Below are positions 14,930 to 23,074 of a stretch of 64,000 nucleotides of DNA, one piece after another. This stretch comes from Xenophilus sp. E41 (GTDB taxonomy: Bacteria > Pseudomonadota > Gammaproteobacteria > Burkholderiales > Burkholderiaceae_C). A program made the position numbers and the translations under genes. The notes below the pieces were generated by a model that searched no databases, was not told the origin of the DNA, and was given only the letters and a program-made list of their open reading frames with translations. Where the stretch lies: assembly GCF_003671765.1 (NCBI RefSeq), contig NZ_QPIB01000009.1, forward strand, positions 213,713 to 277,712, read 5' to 3'. The stretch's first letter is position 1; each line of letters opens with the position of its first letter.

Positions 14930-15556
14930 ATGAATCCTTCGCGCACCCGTGCTCTGTCCGTCGCAGTCCTGGCATCGGCGGGCGCGCTGCTTGGCGCATG
15001 CGCGACCGGTCCGCGCCAGGGCGCCACATGGGCCGAGGCATCGCTCGGGCCGGGTTCGCGCCTGCTGGCCGGGCGCGTGCTGGTGGCCTGCGAGGCGCCG
15101 GACTTTGCGCTGCAACGCGCCTGCGAAGACCAGGTGGCGGCCGAGCTCCGGGCGCGCGGCGCCGAGCCGCTGCGCGTGCCCGAAGGCACTGCCGTGCAAG
15201 GCGACCGCGCCCTCGATCCCCAGCTGGTGCCGGCGGCAGCCGCGGCGTCGGCACGCGCCGTGTTCGTCGTGAGCCTGCAACCCACGGCGCCGGAAGGTGG
15301 CTCGGGCCTGTCGATCGGCCTGGGCGGCTTCAGCGTGGGCCGCGGGGGCGGCGCAGGCGTGGGACTGAGCGCGCCGCTGGGCGGTGGCGGCGGGAGCTGG
15401 GGACTGGCGGCCAATGCGCGGGTGACGGACGTCGCGCCCAACCGCCTGGCGTGGACCACCACCGTGAGCACGGGCGCCGCGCCGACGCCGCAGGCGCAGA
15501 GCGCGGCCCTGGCGCGCGCGGTGATCGAGGCGGCGCGGGCCGGCGGCCTGCTCTGA
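14930..15556 (+). CDS. Lipoprotein of unknown function
   Basis: The 208-residue protein has a basic signal peptide and lipobox LLGAC (Cys near residue 24), so it should be a lipid-anchored envelope protein. The middle has two Cys (ACEAPDFALQRACEDQV) that could form a disulfide. The C-terminal half is very glycine-rich (GLSIGLGGFSVGRGGGAGVG, then LGGGGGSWGLAANARVTD), like DUF4136-type lipoproteins, although I cannot assign that family with certainty. It stands alone, with 125 bases before it and 168 after it. Similar small lipoproteins with conserved VTDVAPNRLAWT-type segments are common in Burkholderiales. Function unknown. Confidence 0.75.
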   Translation: MNPSRTRALSVAVLASAGALLGACATGPRQGATWAEASLGPGSRLLAGRVLVACEAPDFALQRACEDQVAAELRARGAEPLRVPEGTAVQGDRALDPQLVPAAAAASARAVFVVSLQPTAPEGGSGLSIGLGGFSVGRGGGAGVGLSAPLGGGGGSWGLAANARVTDVAPNRLAWTTTVSTGAAPTPQAQSAALARAVIEAARAGGLL

Positions 15557-15724
15557 GCGTCGTGCCATCGGCCTTCTCGCACCCACACAGCGGCGCGAGA
15601 TCGTCACGTTCGTGACGAATTCGGGCACAGCGCCCGGTGGACGGGCGCTGCAGGCCGATTGCACTTTGCCCCTTCGGAGCGCCTGCCGGAGATTCGGTCG
15701 AGGGAGGCCGGATGTTGCCGCGCC

Positions 15725-16879
15725 TCAGGCGGCCTGCCGCACGGCGTCGGAGATCTGCGCTGCGTCGGGGAGCACGCCGATCCCGGGCGCTTCGCCCAGG
15801 TCGATGCAGCCCGTGCCGTCGATGTGTGCCAGCGCGGGCGCCAGGGCCGTGCGCAGCGGGTTGTCGTTGGCGTCGACTTCGAGCAGGCCGTCGCCCCCGG
15901 CAGCGGCCAGCAGGTGGCCGGAGGCGAGCAGGCCCACGCCGGCGCCGAGGTAGTGCGGGCAGTAGCGCAGGCCCGCGGAGCGGGCGCGGTGGACCACGGG
16001 CCAGTTGGCCGAGATGCCGCCCCACTTGGCTGCGTCGGGCTGCAGCACCGACAGCACGCGGGCCTGCAGTGCCGCGTCGAAGGCCGCGTCGCCCGCGATG
16101 TTCTCGCCCGCGGCCAGGGGGATGGCGGTCTCGGCCTGCAGCGCCTGCCATTCGGACCAGGGCCGATCGGCGCGCAGCGGCTCCTCGAGCCACTGCAGGC
16201 CGTAGCGGGCGAGGCGGGGCGCCATGCGCCGGGCCTCGTCCAGCGACCACCCCTGGTTGGCGTCGGCCATCAGTGGCGTCGCATCGCCGAGGGCCTGGCG
16301 CATGGCGTCGAGGTTGTCCAGGTCGCGGGCTTCGCCGAAGCCGATCTTGAGCTTGAAGGCGCGATACCCCTGGGCCTGGCAGCGCAGGGCCGTCTGTTCG
16401 GGCGCTTCCGGGTTGATGCCGCTCGCGTACACCGGAATGCGGCTGCGCGAGCCGCCCAGGTGACGCCACAGCGGCTGGCCGGCCCGGCGGGCGCTCAGGT
16501 CCCACAGCGCCAGATCGATGCCGGCGATGGCCTGCGCGATCGGACCCGGCTCGCCCGACTGGATGGCCAGCACCGCGGTGCGCTGCGTGAGCTGCGTCCA
16601 CGCGGCCACCGGGCCGTCGAAGCGCTGGTTCAGCAACAGGGGCGCGAGCACGGTGTCGATCAGGCGCGCGCGGTGCTCGGCCCCGCAGGCCGGGAAGTTG
16701 CACCACACCTCGCCCCAGCCGAAGGCGCCCTCGCTGTCTTCCACGCGCACGAAGAGCGCTGGCCGGTCATGCATGGTGCCGAAGGAGGTGCGCACCGGCA
16801 CCTTGACCGGGTAGCGAAACACGTGCGCGTCGATGCGCGCGATGGCCAGGGGCGCGGCCGGCAGCGTGGGAGCGTTCAT
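15725..16879 (-). CDS. Enolase-superfamily enzyme (mandelate racemase subgroup-like)
   Basis: The 384-residue protein has the full barrel active site. K176 and K178 lie in FKLKIGFG. The metal ligands are D206 (ADANQGW), E232 (WLEEPL) and E259 (AAGENI). A general-base His-Asp dyad is formed by H309 (CPHYLGAG) with D282 (LQPDAAKWGGI). This set fits the mandelate racemase subgroup, whose members dehydrate or racemise hydroxy acids by abstracting the alpha proton of a carboxylate. Its ATG overlaps the stop of the upstream GntR-type regulator (ATGA), so the two are co-translated. Together with the divergent ABC importer and the GMC oxidoreductase this suggests uptake and breakdown of a hydroxylated acid. 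The substrate is unknown. Confidence 0.87.
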   Translation of the reverse strand: MNAPTLPAAPLAIARIDAHVFRYPVKVPVRTSFGTMHDRPALFVRVEDSEGAFGWGEVWCNFPACGAEHRARLIDTVLAPLLLNQRFDGPVAAWTQLTQRTAVLAIQSGEPGPIAQAIAGIDLALWDLSARRAGQPLWRHLGGSRSRIPVYASGINPEAPEQTALRCQAQGYRAFKLKIGFGEARDLDNLDAMRQALGDATPLMADANQGWSLDEARRMAPRLARYGLQWLEEPLRADRPWSEWQALQAETAIPLAAGENIAGDAAFDAALQARVLSVLQPDAAKWGGISANWPVVHRARSAGLRYCPHYLGAGVGLLASGHLLAAAGGDGLLEVDANDNPLRTALAPALAHIDGTGCIDLGEAPGIGVLPDAAQISDAVRQAA

Positions 16880-17631
16880 GGCTTGAGGTTCATCTCGACG
16901 TGGATGGCGTCGCCGCGGTAGGTGACCTCGGCGACGTAGATCACGCGCCCGGTCTCGTCGTGGAAGATGCGGCGCACCTCCGCCACCGGCGAGTTGACCG
17001 GGATGCCGATCAGGCGCGCGACCTCCATGTCGGCCGTGCCGATGGTCAGCACCTGGTGGGCGCGCGCGATGGTCAAGCCCTTGAGCGAGATCAGCACCGG
17101 GATGATGGTCTCCTCGCGAAAGCGCTTCGGCGCCTTGCGGAACACGCGCTCGTCGATGTGGATGTGGATCACGCAGTAGGGTTGCCCGTCGCGCGAGTGC
17201 ACGCGGCGCATGTAGACGTAGCGTTCGGCCGGCGTGCCCTCGTCGGGGCGCAGCGCGGGCGCGTCGGACGACTCGCCGATGGTGACGATCTGCGGCTCGG
17301 TGTCGCGGTACATGCGCGCCAGCTCGTCCAGCGTGGTGACCACGCTGAGCCAGCGTTCGTTGGCGGGCCGCCCGATGACGAAGGTGCCGCGGCCCTGCTG
17401 CGGCGACACCAGGCCGTCGCGCGCCAGCAGCTCGATCGCCTGGCGCAGCGTGACGCGGGCCACGCCGAACTCGGCCATCAGCGCCTCGAGCGAGGGCAGG
17501 CGGTGGCCCTGCGGCCAGGTGCCGCGTGCGATGCGCTGGCGCAGCACGTCGGCCACCTGCAGGTAACGCGGGATCGGGCTGTCCGAAAAGCGAGCCGCGG
17601 GAGCGCTCTCAGGGTTCGACGCACTTGCCAT
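16876..17631 (-). CDS. GntR-family regulator with UTRA domain
   Basis: The 251-residue HutC-type regulator has an N-terminal winged helix (YLQVADVLRQRIARGTWPQG, then LMAEFGVARVTLRQAIELLA, then QQGRGTFV) and a C-terminal UTRA ligand domain (ERYVYMRRVHSRDGQPYCVI, then PVAEVRRIFHDETGRVIYVA). The start at 17631 is chosen. An in-frame ATG 66 bases upstream would put the start beyond the likely operator. It overlaps the enolase-family gene by four bases and faces the ABC transporter promoter, so it probably represses both directions until the transported acid or its product binds. Confidence 0.88.
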   Translation of the reverse strand: MASASNPESAPAARFSDSPIPRYLQVADVLRQRIARGTWPQGHRLPSLEALMAEFGVARVTLRQAIELLARDGLVSPQQGRGTFVIGRPANERWLSVVTTLDELARMYRDTEPQIVTIGESSDAPALRPDEGTPAERYVYMRRVHSRDGQPYCVIHIHIDERVFRKAPKRFREETIIPVLISLKGLTIARAHQVLTIGTADMEVARLIGIPVNSPVAEVRRIFHDETGRVIYVAEVTYRGDAIHVEMNLKP

Positions 17632-17648
17632 GGCGGAACAATCAAAGG

Positions 17649-17670
17649 TATGGTCTATAGGACGACCAAT
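17649..17670. promoter_or_regulatory. Candidate GntR operator between regulator and transporter
   Basis: TATGGTC-N8-GACCAAT is an inverted repeat (arms differ at one base) in the 110-base divergent region. It encloses GTC-TATAG-GAC, in line with the GT...AC palindromes bound by HutC-type regulators. No second copy is seen nearby. Confidence 0.5.
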
Positions 17671-17741
17671 CGAGTTCGAGCCAATATAGCAGAGCAAGGG
17701 CGCCCGGCCGCTGCCGCGCCGCCCGCCAGGAGACCCATCCG

Positions 17742-18509
17742 ATGCCCCATCGCCCGGTGCCCGTGCGCGCCGCCCTGATCCTCGCCCCGTGGGTGCTGTT
17801 GCTGCTGCTGTGGTACGGCGTGCGGGCCAGCGGCCTCGTCAACCCGGCACTGGTGCCGGCGCCGCACCAGGTGGCGGCCAAGTTCCTCGAGCTGATGCAG
17901 GACCGCCTGCCGATGGACCTCTGGATGTCCACGCAGCGCGTGTTCATCGGCGTGGCGCTGGGCACGCTGCTGGCGGTGCCGGTGGGCTTCTGCCTCGGCT
18001 GGTACAGGGGCCTGCGCAGCTTCATCGACCCGGTCATCAATTTCTTCCGGGCGCTGCCGCCGATCGCGCTGATCCCGCTGGTGATCGTGTACTTCGGCAT
18101 CGGCGAGGCGGCCAAGACGGTGATCCTGTTCTACGCGTCCTTCTTCGCCGGCGTGATCGTGATGTACGAAGGCATCGCGCAGATCAGCCCGATCTTCGTG
18201 CGCGTCGCCCGCACGCTGGGCGCGAACGACTTCGAGATCTTCGCCAAGGTGATCGTGCCGCTCACGGTGCCGCACATCCTCACGGCCATCCGCGTTGCGC
18301 TGGGCGTGGCCTGGGCCACGCTGGTGGCCTCGGAACTCATCGCCGCACAGCAGGGCCTGGGCGCGCTGATCCAGAACGCGTCGGCCTTCTTCCAGCTCGA
18401 CATCATCTACGTGGGCATCATCTGCATCGGCTTCATCGCGCTTGCGATGGACCTGGTGCTGCGCGCCGTGAGCCGGCGCCTGGTGGCCTGGCAGGATCGG
18501 CTCGCATGA
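17742..18509 (+). CDS. ABC transporter permease (SsuC/TauC type)
   Basis: The 255-residue inner-membrane permease has about six helices and the binding-protein-dependent transport motif RTLGANDFEIFAKVIVPLTV that contacts the ATPase. The profile (start LILAPWVLLLLLWYGVRASG, RALPPIALIPLVIVYFGIGE) is that of the nitrate/sulfonate/taurine importer class. It is the first gene of the importer unit. Its stop overlaps the ATPase ATG (ATGA). The candidate GntR operator lies 72 bases upstream of its start, so regulation with the divergent enolase-family gene is likely. Confidence 0.92.
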   Translation: MPHRPVPVRAALILAPWVLLLLLWYGVRASGLVNPALVPAPHQVAAKFLELMQDRLPMDLWMSTQRVFIGVALGTLLAVPVGFCLGWYRGLRSFIDPVINFFRALPPIALIPLVIVYFGIGEAAKTVILFYASFFAGVIVMYEGIAQISPIFVRVARTLGANDFEIFAKVIVPLTVPHILTAIRVALGVAWATLVASELIAAQQGLGALIQNASAFFQLDIIYVGIICIGFIALAMDLVLRAVSRRLVAWQDRLA

Positions 18510-19330
18510 ACGCGGCGCCCATGGACGCACAGGTGCGCGTCGCCTTCAGGGACGTGTCGGTCGAGTTCCCCACCGCGCAGGGGCCGATGCGGGTGCTCGA
18601 CGGCGTGTCGCTGGACATCCGCCAGGGCGAGTTCGTGTCGATCATCGGCCCTTCGGGCTGCGGCAAGACCACGCTGATGAACATACTGGGCGGCTTCGTG
18701 CAGCCCACCGGCGGGCAGGTGCTGCTCGACGGCCGGCCCGTGCAGGGCCCCGGCCCCGACCGCGGCGTGATCTTCCAGGAATACGGCGTCTTTCCCTGGC
18801 TGACGGTGCGGCAGAACATCGCATTCGGCCTCAAGCTCGCCGGCAACCACGTGCCCAAGGCCGAGCACGCCGCCATCGTCGAGCGCTACATGGGCCTCAT
18901 GGGCCTGAAGGATTTCGCCGACCACTTCCCCAAGCACCTGTCGGGCGGCATGCGCCAGCGCCTGGCGATCGCCCGCGCCTATGCGGTGCGGCCACAGTTC
19001 CTGCTGATGGACGAGCCCTTCGGCGCGCTCGACGCGCAGACCCGCAGCGCCATGCAGGACCTGCTGCTCGACGTCCTGCAGACCGAGGGCAAGACCGTGA
19101 TGCTGATCACCCACTCGGTCGAGGAGGCGATCTACCTGTCGTCGCGCATCGTGGTGGTGACGGCGCGGCCGGCACGCATCCGGACGGTGATCGACGTGCC
19201 CTTCGGCTACCCGCGCGGCGAGAACGTGCACGAGGACCCGCGCTTCGTCGAGCTGCGCGCGCAGATCCGCGAGCTGGTGATGCAGGAGTACGCGGCGCAG
19301 GCGCGCCAGGGCGTGCGCCTGTCCGACTGA
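18506..19330 (+). CDS. ABC transporter ATP-binding protein (SsuB/TauB type)
   Basis: The 274-residue ATPase has Walker A GPSGCGKTT (residues 48-56), Q-loop Gln near 90 (VIFQEYGVFPWL), ABC signature LSGGMRQR (144-151), Walker B FLLMDEP (164-170) and the H-loop LITHSVEEA. VFPWLTVRQNIAFGL is typical for taurine/nitrate/sulfonate importers. It powers the permease encoded immediately upstream, with which it overlaps by four bases. The start ATG at 18506 gives 17 residues before the first strand; an internal Met at residue 6 is an alternative. Confidence 0.94.
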   Translation: MNAAPMDAQVRVAFRDVSVEFPTAQGPMRVLDGVSLDIRQGEFVSIIGPSGCGKTTLMNILGGFVQPTGGQVLLDGRPVQGPGPDRGVIFQEYGVFPWLTVRQNIAFGLKLAGNHVPKAEHAAIVERYMGLMGLKDFADHFPKHLSGGMRQRLAIARAYAVRPQFLLMDEPFGALDAQTRSAMQDLLLDVLQTEGKTVMLITHSVEEAIYLSSRIVVVTARPARIRTVIDVPFGYPRGENVHEDPRFVELRAQIRELVMQEYAAQARQGVRLSD

Positions 19331-19374
19331 GCGTCGCCCCTTCCTTTTCCCACTTCATCCAACAGGAGACACCC

Positions 19375-20379
19375 ATGGCCCTGCAGCGCCGAGCTTTCAT
19401 CCGTACCGCCGTCGCGGCCTCCGCCGCGTCGGGCCTCGCGTTGCCCGGCTTCGCGCAGTCGCGCACCAAGGTGAAGGTGGGCTACCTGCACACACCGGCG
19501 GTGGATGGGCAGTTGTGGCTGGGCCTGCAGAGCGGCAGCTTCGCGAAGCAGGGGCTGGACCTGGAGCCCGTGCTCTTCACCACCGGGCTCGAGCTGTTCC
19601 AGGCCATGATCGGCGGCAGCCTGGACGTGCTGGCCACGGGCGCGGTGTTGTCCAACTTTCCGGCCCGCGGGCAGGGCAAGGTCTTCCTCATCAACGACGT
19701 CGAATACGCCACCGCGCAGCTGTGGGTGCGCGAGGACTCGGGCGTGAAGACCATCGCCGACCTGCGTGGCAAGCAGATCTCGACCACCACCGGCACCACC
19801 GCGCATGTGTTCCTCGACCGTGCGCTGCGTTCCGCCGGCCTGGACCCGGCCAAGGACGTGCGCCTGGTCAACCAGCGCATGTCCGAAGCCGTGACCTCGC
19901 TCATCTCCGGCGCGGTGCCCGCCGTGGCGCTGTGGGCACCCTTCGACTCGGTGGTGCGCGGCAAGCTGCCCGGTGCCCGCAAGATCGTCGACGCCTCGGC
20001 CTTCTTCCCGCAGGCGGCCATCGTGGGCGGGTGGGCCGCGCGCAACGACTACTACGAGAAGAACAAGGCGGTGCTCTCCAAGCTCATCGCCGGCTGGCTG
20101 CCTGCCAACGACCAGATCGTGGCCAACCCCGAGGCGGCAGCCGAGCAGTTGCAGAAGACGCAGTACAAGGAAGTGCCGCTGGCCGAGTTCAAGCAGCAGT
20201 TCAAGGCCTCCAAGTACTACTCCGCGGCCGAGTGGCGCGCCAAGTACGCCGACGGCACGGTGACGCAGTGGCTGCAGCAGGTGACGGACTTCTTCGTGCA
20301 GAGCGCCAACATCCCGAACGCCCTGAAGGCGCAGCAGTACTTCGACGCGTCGCTGTTCACGGGCCTGGTCAAGGCGTGA
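19375..20379 (+). CDS. ABC transporter substrate-binding protein (SsuA/NMT1 type, Tat signal)
   Basis: The 334-residue periplasmic binding protein has the N-terminal twin-arginine motif QRRAFIRTA and AxA-type cleavage (GFAQ), so export as a folded protein by Tat is likely. The body KVKVGYLHTPAVDGQLWLGL, LELFQAMIGGSLDVLATGAV and SLISGAVPAVALWAPFDSVV fits the NMT1/SsuA/TauA fold. It completes the importer with the permease and ATPase upstream (44-base gap, good AGGAG site). The ligand is unknown. The enolase-family and GMC enzymes nearby argue for an organic acid or alcohol rather than taurine. Confidence 0.9.
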   Translation: MALQRRAFIRTAVAASAASGLALPGFAQSRTKVKVGYLHTPAVDGQLWLGLQSGSFAKQGLDLEPVLFTTGLELFQAMIGGSLDVLATGAVLSNFPARGQGKVFLINDVEYATAQLWVREDSGVKTIADLRGKQISTTTGTTAHVFLDRALRSAGLDPAKDVRLVNQRMSEAVTSLISGAVPAVALWAPFDSVVRGKLPGARKIVDASAFFPQAAIVGGWAARNDYYEKNKAVLSKLIAGWLPANDQIVANPEAAAEQLQKTQYKEVPLAEFKQQFKASKYYSAAEWRAKYADGTVTQWLQQVTDFFVQSANIPNALKAQQYFDASLFTGLVKA

Positions 20380-20437
20380 GCGCCATGGCTCGCAAGGGCA
20401 GGTCGCGCGGCGCGGGCTCGGACCCACGGGGCACGAG

Positions 20438-22045
20438 ATGAGCTCGGGCGAAGCGGCCTACGACTTCATCATCGTCGGCGCGGGCTCGGCAGGCTGCGTG
20501 CTCGCCAACCGGCTGAGCGCCGACCCGAAGCGCCGCGTGCTGCTGCTCGAGGCGGGCGGTGCCCAGCGGCACTTCTGGCTGCGGCTGCCGGTGGGCTACT
20601 TCCGGTCGATCTACGACCGACGCTTCTCCTGGCAGTTCGAGGTCGAGCCGCAGGCCGAGACCGGCCACCGCCGCATCGTGTGGCCGCGCGGGCGCGTGCT
20701 GGGCGGATCGAGCGCGATCAACGGCCTCATCTACATCCGCGGCCAGCGGGCCGACTTCGACGACTGGGCCGCGGCCGGCGCCACCGGCTGGAGCTACCGC
20801 GAACTGCTGCCCCTGTTCAAGAAGTCGGAATGCTATGCCGGCGGCGAGAACGCCTACCACGGCGGCTCCGGCGAGTTGGGCGTGTCGGACCTGCGCAACG
20901 ACCATCCCTACTGCGAGGCCTGGCTGGCGGCCGGCGCGCAGGCCGGCTACCCGGCCAGCGAGGACTTCAACGGCGCACAGGACGAGGGCCTGGGCGCCTA
21001 CCAGCTCACACTCCGCGGGCATTGGCGCTGCGACGCGGCCACGGCCTTCCTGCGGCCGGTGATGCAGCGGCCCAACCTCACGGTGCGCACCGGCGTGCAG
21101 GTGACCCGGGTGCGCATCGAGCACGGCCGCGCGCGCGGCGTCGAGTGGATCGAGGACGGCCGGCCGCAGCACGCGCTGGCGGATTCGGAGGTGCTGCTGG
21201 CGGCAGGCGCGCTGCAGAGCCCGCAGCTGCTGCAACTCTCGGGCGTCGGACCGGCCGCGCAGTTGCGACGCCATGGCATCCCGGTGCAGGTCGACGCGCC
21301 GGAGGTCGGTGCCAACCTGCAGGACCACTACCAGGCGCGCGTGATCGTGAAGCTGCGCGAGAAGATGTCGCTCAACGACCAGGTGCGCAGCCCGATCGGG
21401 CTGGCGCGCATGGGGGCGCAGTGGCTGCTGCAGCAGCGCGGGCCGCTCACGGTGGGGGCAGGGCAGGTGGGCGGCATGGTGCGCAGCGCCGTGGCCAGGG
21501 ACGCGCGGGCCGACGTGCTCTTCAACGTCATGCCCCTGTCGGTCGACAAGCCCGGCGATGCGCTGCATGCCTTCTCGGGCTTTTCCGCCTCGGCCGCGCA
21601 GTGCCGGCCCGAATCGCGCGGCACCGTCGAACTGCGGTCGGCCGACCCGCTCGCACCGCCGCGCATCGTGTCCAACTACCTCACCGAGCCGCACGACATC
21701 CGCGTGCTGGTCGAAGGCCTGAAGATCCTGCGCGAGATCTACGACCAGCCCGCATTCCGGGGACTGACCACCGGGGTGGAGTACATGCCCGGCAACGCGC
21801 TGCGGACCGACGAGGACCTGGCGCGCTTCGCACGCGAGAAAGGCGGCACGGTCTTCCACCCCGTGGGCACCTGCCGGATGGGCAGCGATGCACGCGCCGT
21901 GGTCGACCCGTCGCTGCGGGTGCAGGGCGTGCGGGGCCTGCGGGTGGTCGATGCCTCGGTGATGCCGACCATGACGTCGGCCAACACCAATGCGGCGGCG
22001 ATCCTGATCGGAGAGAAGGGCGCGGCGGAAATCCTGCAGCGCTGA
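20438..22045 (+). CDS. GMC-family FAD-dependent oxidoreductase
   Basis: The 535-residue flavoprotein has the N-terminal dinucleotide fold FIIVGAGSAGCVLANRLS, GMC signature 1 (GRVLGGSSAINGLIYIRG near residue 85), signature 2 (GALQSPQLLQLSGVG near 256), the catalytic His in FHPVGTCRMG and an Asn in NTNAAAILIGEKGA near the end. Members oxidise primary alcohols, including choline, long-chain alcohols, polyethylene glycol and sugars. No betaine-aldehyde dehydrogenase is adjacent, so choline dehydrogenase is not assigned. It lies 58 bases after the binding-protein gene on the same strand and most likely acts on the imported compound. Confidence 0.92.
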   Translation: MSSGEAAYDFIIVGAGSAGCVLANRLSADPKRRVLLLEAGGAQRHFWLRLPVGYFRSIYDRRFSWQFEVEPQAETGHRRIVWPRGRVLGGSSAINGLIYIRGQRADFDDWAAAGATGWSYRELLPLFKKSECYAGGENAYHGGSGELGVSDLRNDHPYCEAWLAAGAQAGYPASEDFNGAQDEGLGAYQLTLRGHWRCDAATAFLRPVMQRPNLTVRTGVQVTRVRIEHGRARGVEWIEDGRPQHALADSEVLLAAGALQSPQLLQLSGVGPAAQLRRHGIPVQVDAPEVGANLQDHYQARVIVKLREKMSLNDQVRSPIGLARMGAQWLLQQRGPLTVGAGQVGGMVRSAVARDARADVLFNVMPLSVDKPGDALHAFSGFSASAAQCRPESRGTVELRSADPLAPPRIVSNYLTEPHDIRVLVEGLKILREIYDQPAFRGLTTGVEYMPGNALRTDEDLARFAREKGGTVFHPVGTCRMGSDARAVVDPSLRVQGVRGLRVVDASVMPTMTSANTNAAAILIGEKGAAEILQR

Positions 22046-22062
22046 TCACGCGCGCAGGGCGA

Positions 22063-23037
22063 TCAGTTGGCCGTGATCTTCCGCTCCCGCACGATGGCGC
22101 TCCACTTGGCATCCTCCTGCTTCATGAACGCGGCCAGCTCGGCGCGGGTCGTCGGCTGCGGCGTCAGGCCGTGCTTGTTCAACGCCTCCTTCACGCCGGG
22201 GTCGGCCAGCACTTTCACGATGGCCTGGTTCCAGCGGTCCAGCAGGGGCGCCGGCGTCTTGCCCGGGGCCACGAAGGCGTACCAGTTGAGCGCCTCGAAG
22301 CCGGGATAGCCCGATTCCGCCACCGTCGGGATGTTGGGCATGTAGGCGGGCCGCGTGAGGCCGGTCGTGGCCAGGGGAACCAGGTGACCGGCCTCGACCT
22401 GCGGCAGCGCAGTGGGCGGCGCCGAGAAGTAGGAGGCGATGCGCTGGCCCAGCAGGTCCTGCAGCGCAGGCGCGCCCCCCTTGTAGGGCACGTGGACCAT
22501 GTCGATGCCCGCGCGCTGGTTGAAGAGCTCGCCGGCCAGGTGCGACGCCGAGCCCGCGCCGGTCGAGGCGAAGTCGATGCCGCCCGGCTTCTTCTTCGCC
22601 AGCGCCACGAACTCGGCCAGGGTCTTCACGCCCACGCCCTTGTGCACGACGAGGACGTTGGGGAAGTTCACGCCACCGGAGACGGGCGCAAGGTCCTTGA
22701 AGGGGTCGTAGCTCACCTTCATGACGTGCGGCGCGATGGTGAGCGGGCCGATCGATCCGAAGAGCAGCATCGATCCGTCCGCCGGCCCGTTGGCCACGTC
22801 CTGGTGCGCGATGTTGCCGCCGGCCCCCGCGCGGTTGTCGACGATCACCGTCTGGCCCAGGTCGTCGCCGAGCTTCTTCGCGATCAGGCGCGCCGCGGCG
22901 TCGGCCGCACCGCCGGGCGCGAAGCCGACGACCAGGGTGACGGGCTTCTTGGGAGGAAAGTCCTGCGCGTGGCCGGCACCGGCCAGGCAGAGGGCGCAGG
23001 CGAAGGCGCTGGCGCGCAGCAATCGGCGCTTGTTCAT
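22063..23037 (-). CDS. Bug/TctC-family periplasmic binding protein (tcu locus)
   Basis: The 324-residue protein has a signal peptide (RLLRASAFACALCLAGAGHA) and the Bug fold: KPVTLVVGFAPGGAADAAAR with the carboxylate-binding loop, VIVDNRAGAGGNIAHQDVAN, MVHVPYKGGAPALQDLLG, and PNIPTVAESGYPGFEALNWY. Such proteins bind di- and tricarboxylates for tripartite tricarboxylate transporters or for signalling. It lies 37 bases downstream of tcuB on the same strand, in the place where enteric bacteria carry the permease gene tcuC. This suggests that tricarballylate or citrate uptake here uses a TctAB permease encoded elsewhere. The ATG at 23037 gives the normal signal peptide. Confidence 0.9.
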   Translation of the reverse strand: MNKRRLLRASAFACALCLAGAGHAQDFPPKKPVTLVVGFAPGGAADAAARLIAKKLGDDLGQTVIVDNRAGAGGNIAHQDVANGPADGSMLLFGSIGPLTIAPHVMKVSYDPFKDLAPVSGGVNFPNVLVVHKGVGVKTLAEFVALAKKKPGGIDFASTGAGSASHLAGELFNQRAGIDMVHVPYKGGAPALQDLLGQRIASYFSAPPTALPQVEAGHLVPLATTGLTRPAYMPNIPTVAESGYPGFEALNWYAFVAPGKTPAPLLDRWNQAIVKVLADPGVKEALNKHGLTPQPTTRAELAAFMKQEDAKWSAIVRERKITAN

Positions 23038-23074
23038 CGTGAGTCTCCTGGAATGGATGGGTGTCTTCGAGCGG

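Noticed and set aside
17742-20379. Taurine or sulfonate importer (tau/ssu)
   Set aside because: The fold class is the same, but there is no dioxygenase or monooxygenase for sulfonates. Neighbouring enzymes point to an acid or alcohol.
20438-22045. Choline dehydrogenase (betA)
   Set aside because: GMC motifs alone do not separate choline dehydrogenase from other alcohol oxidases, and no betB or betI is adjacent.
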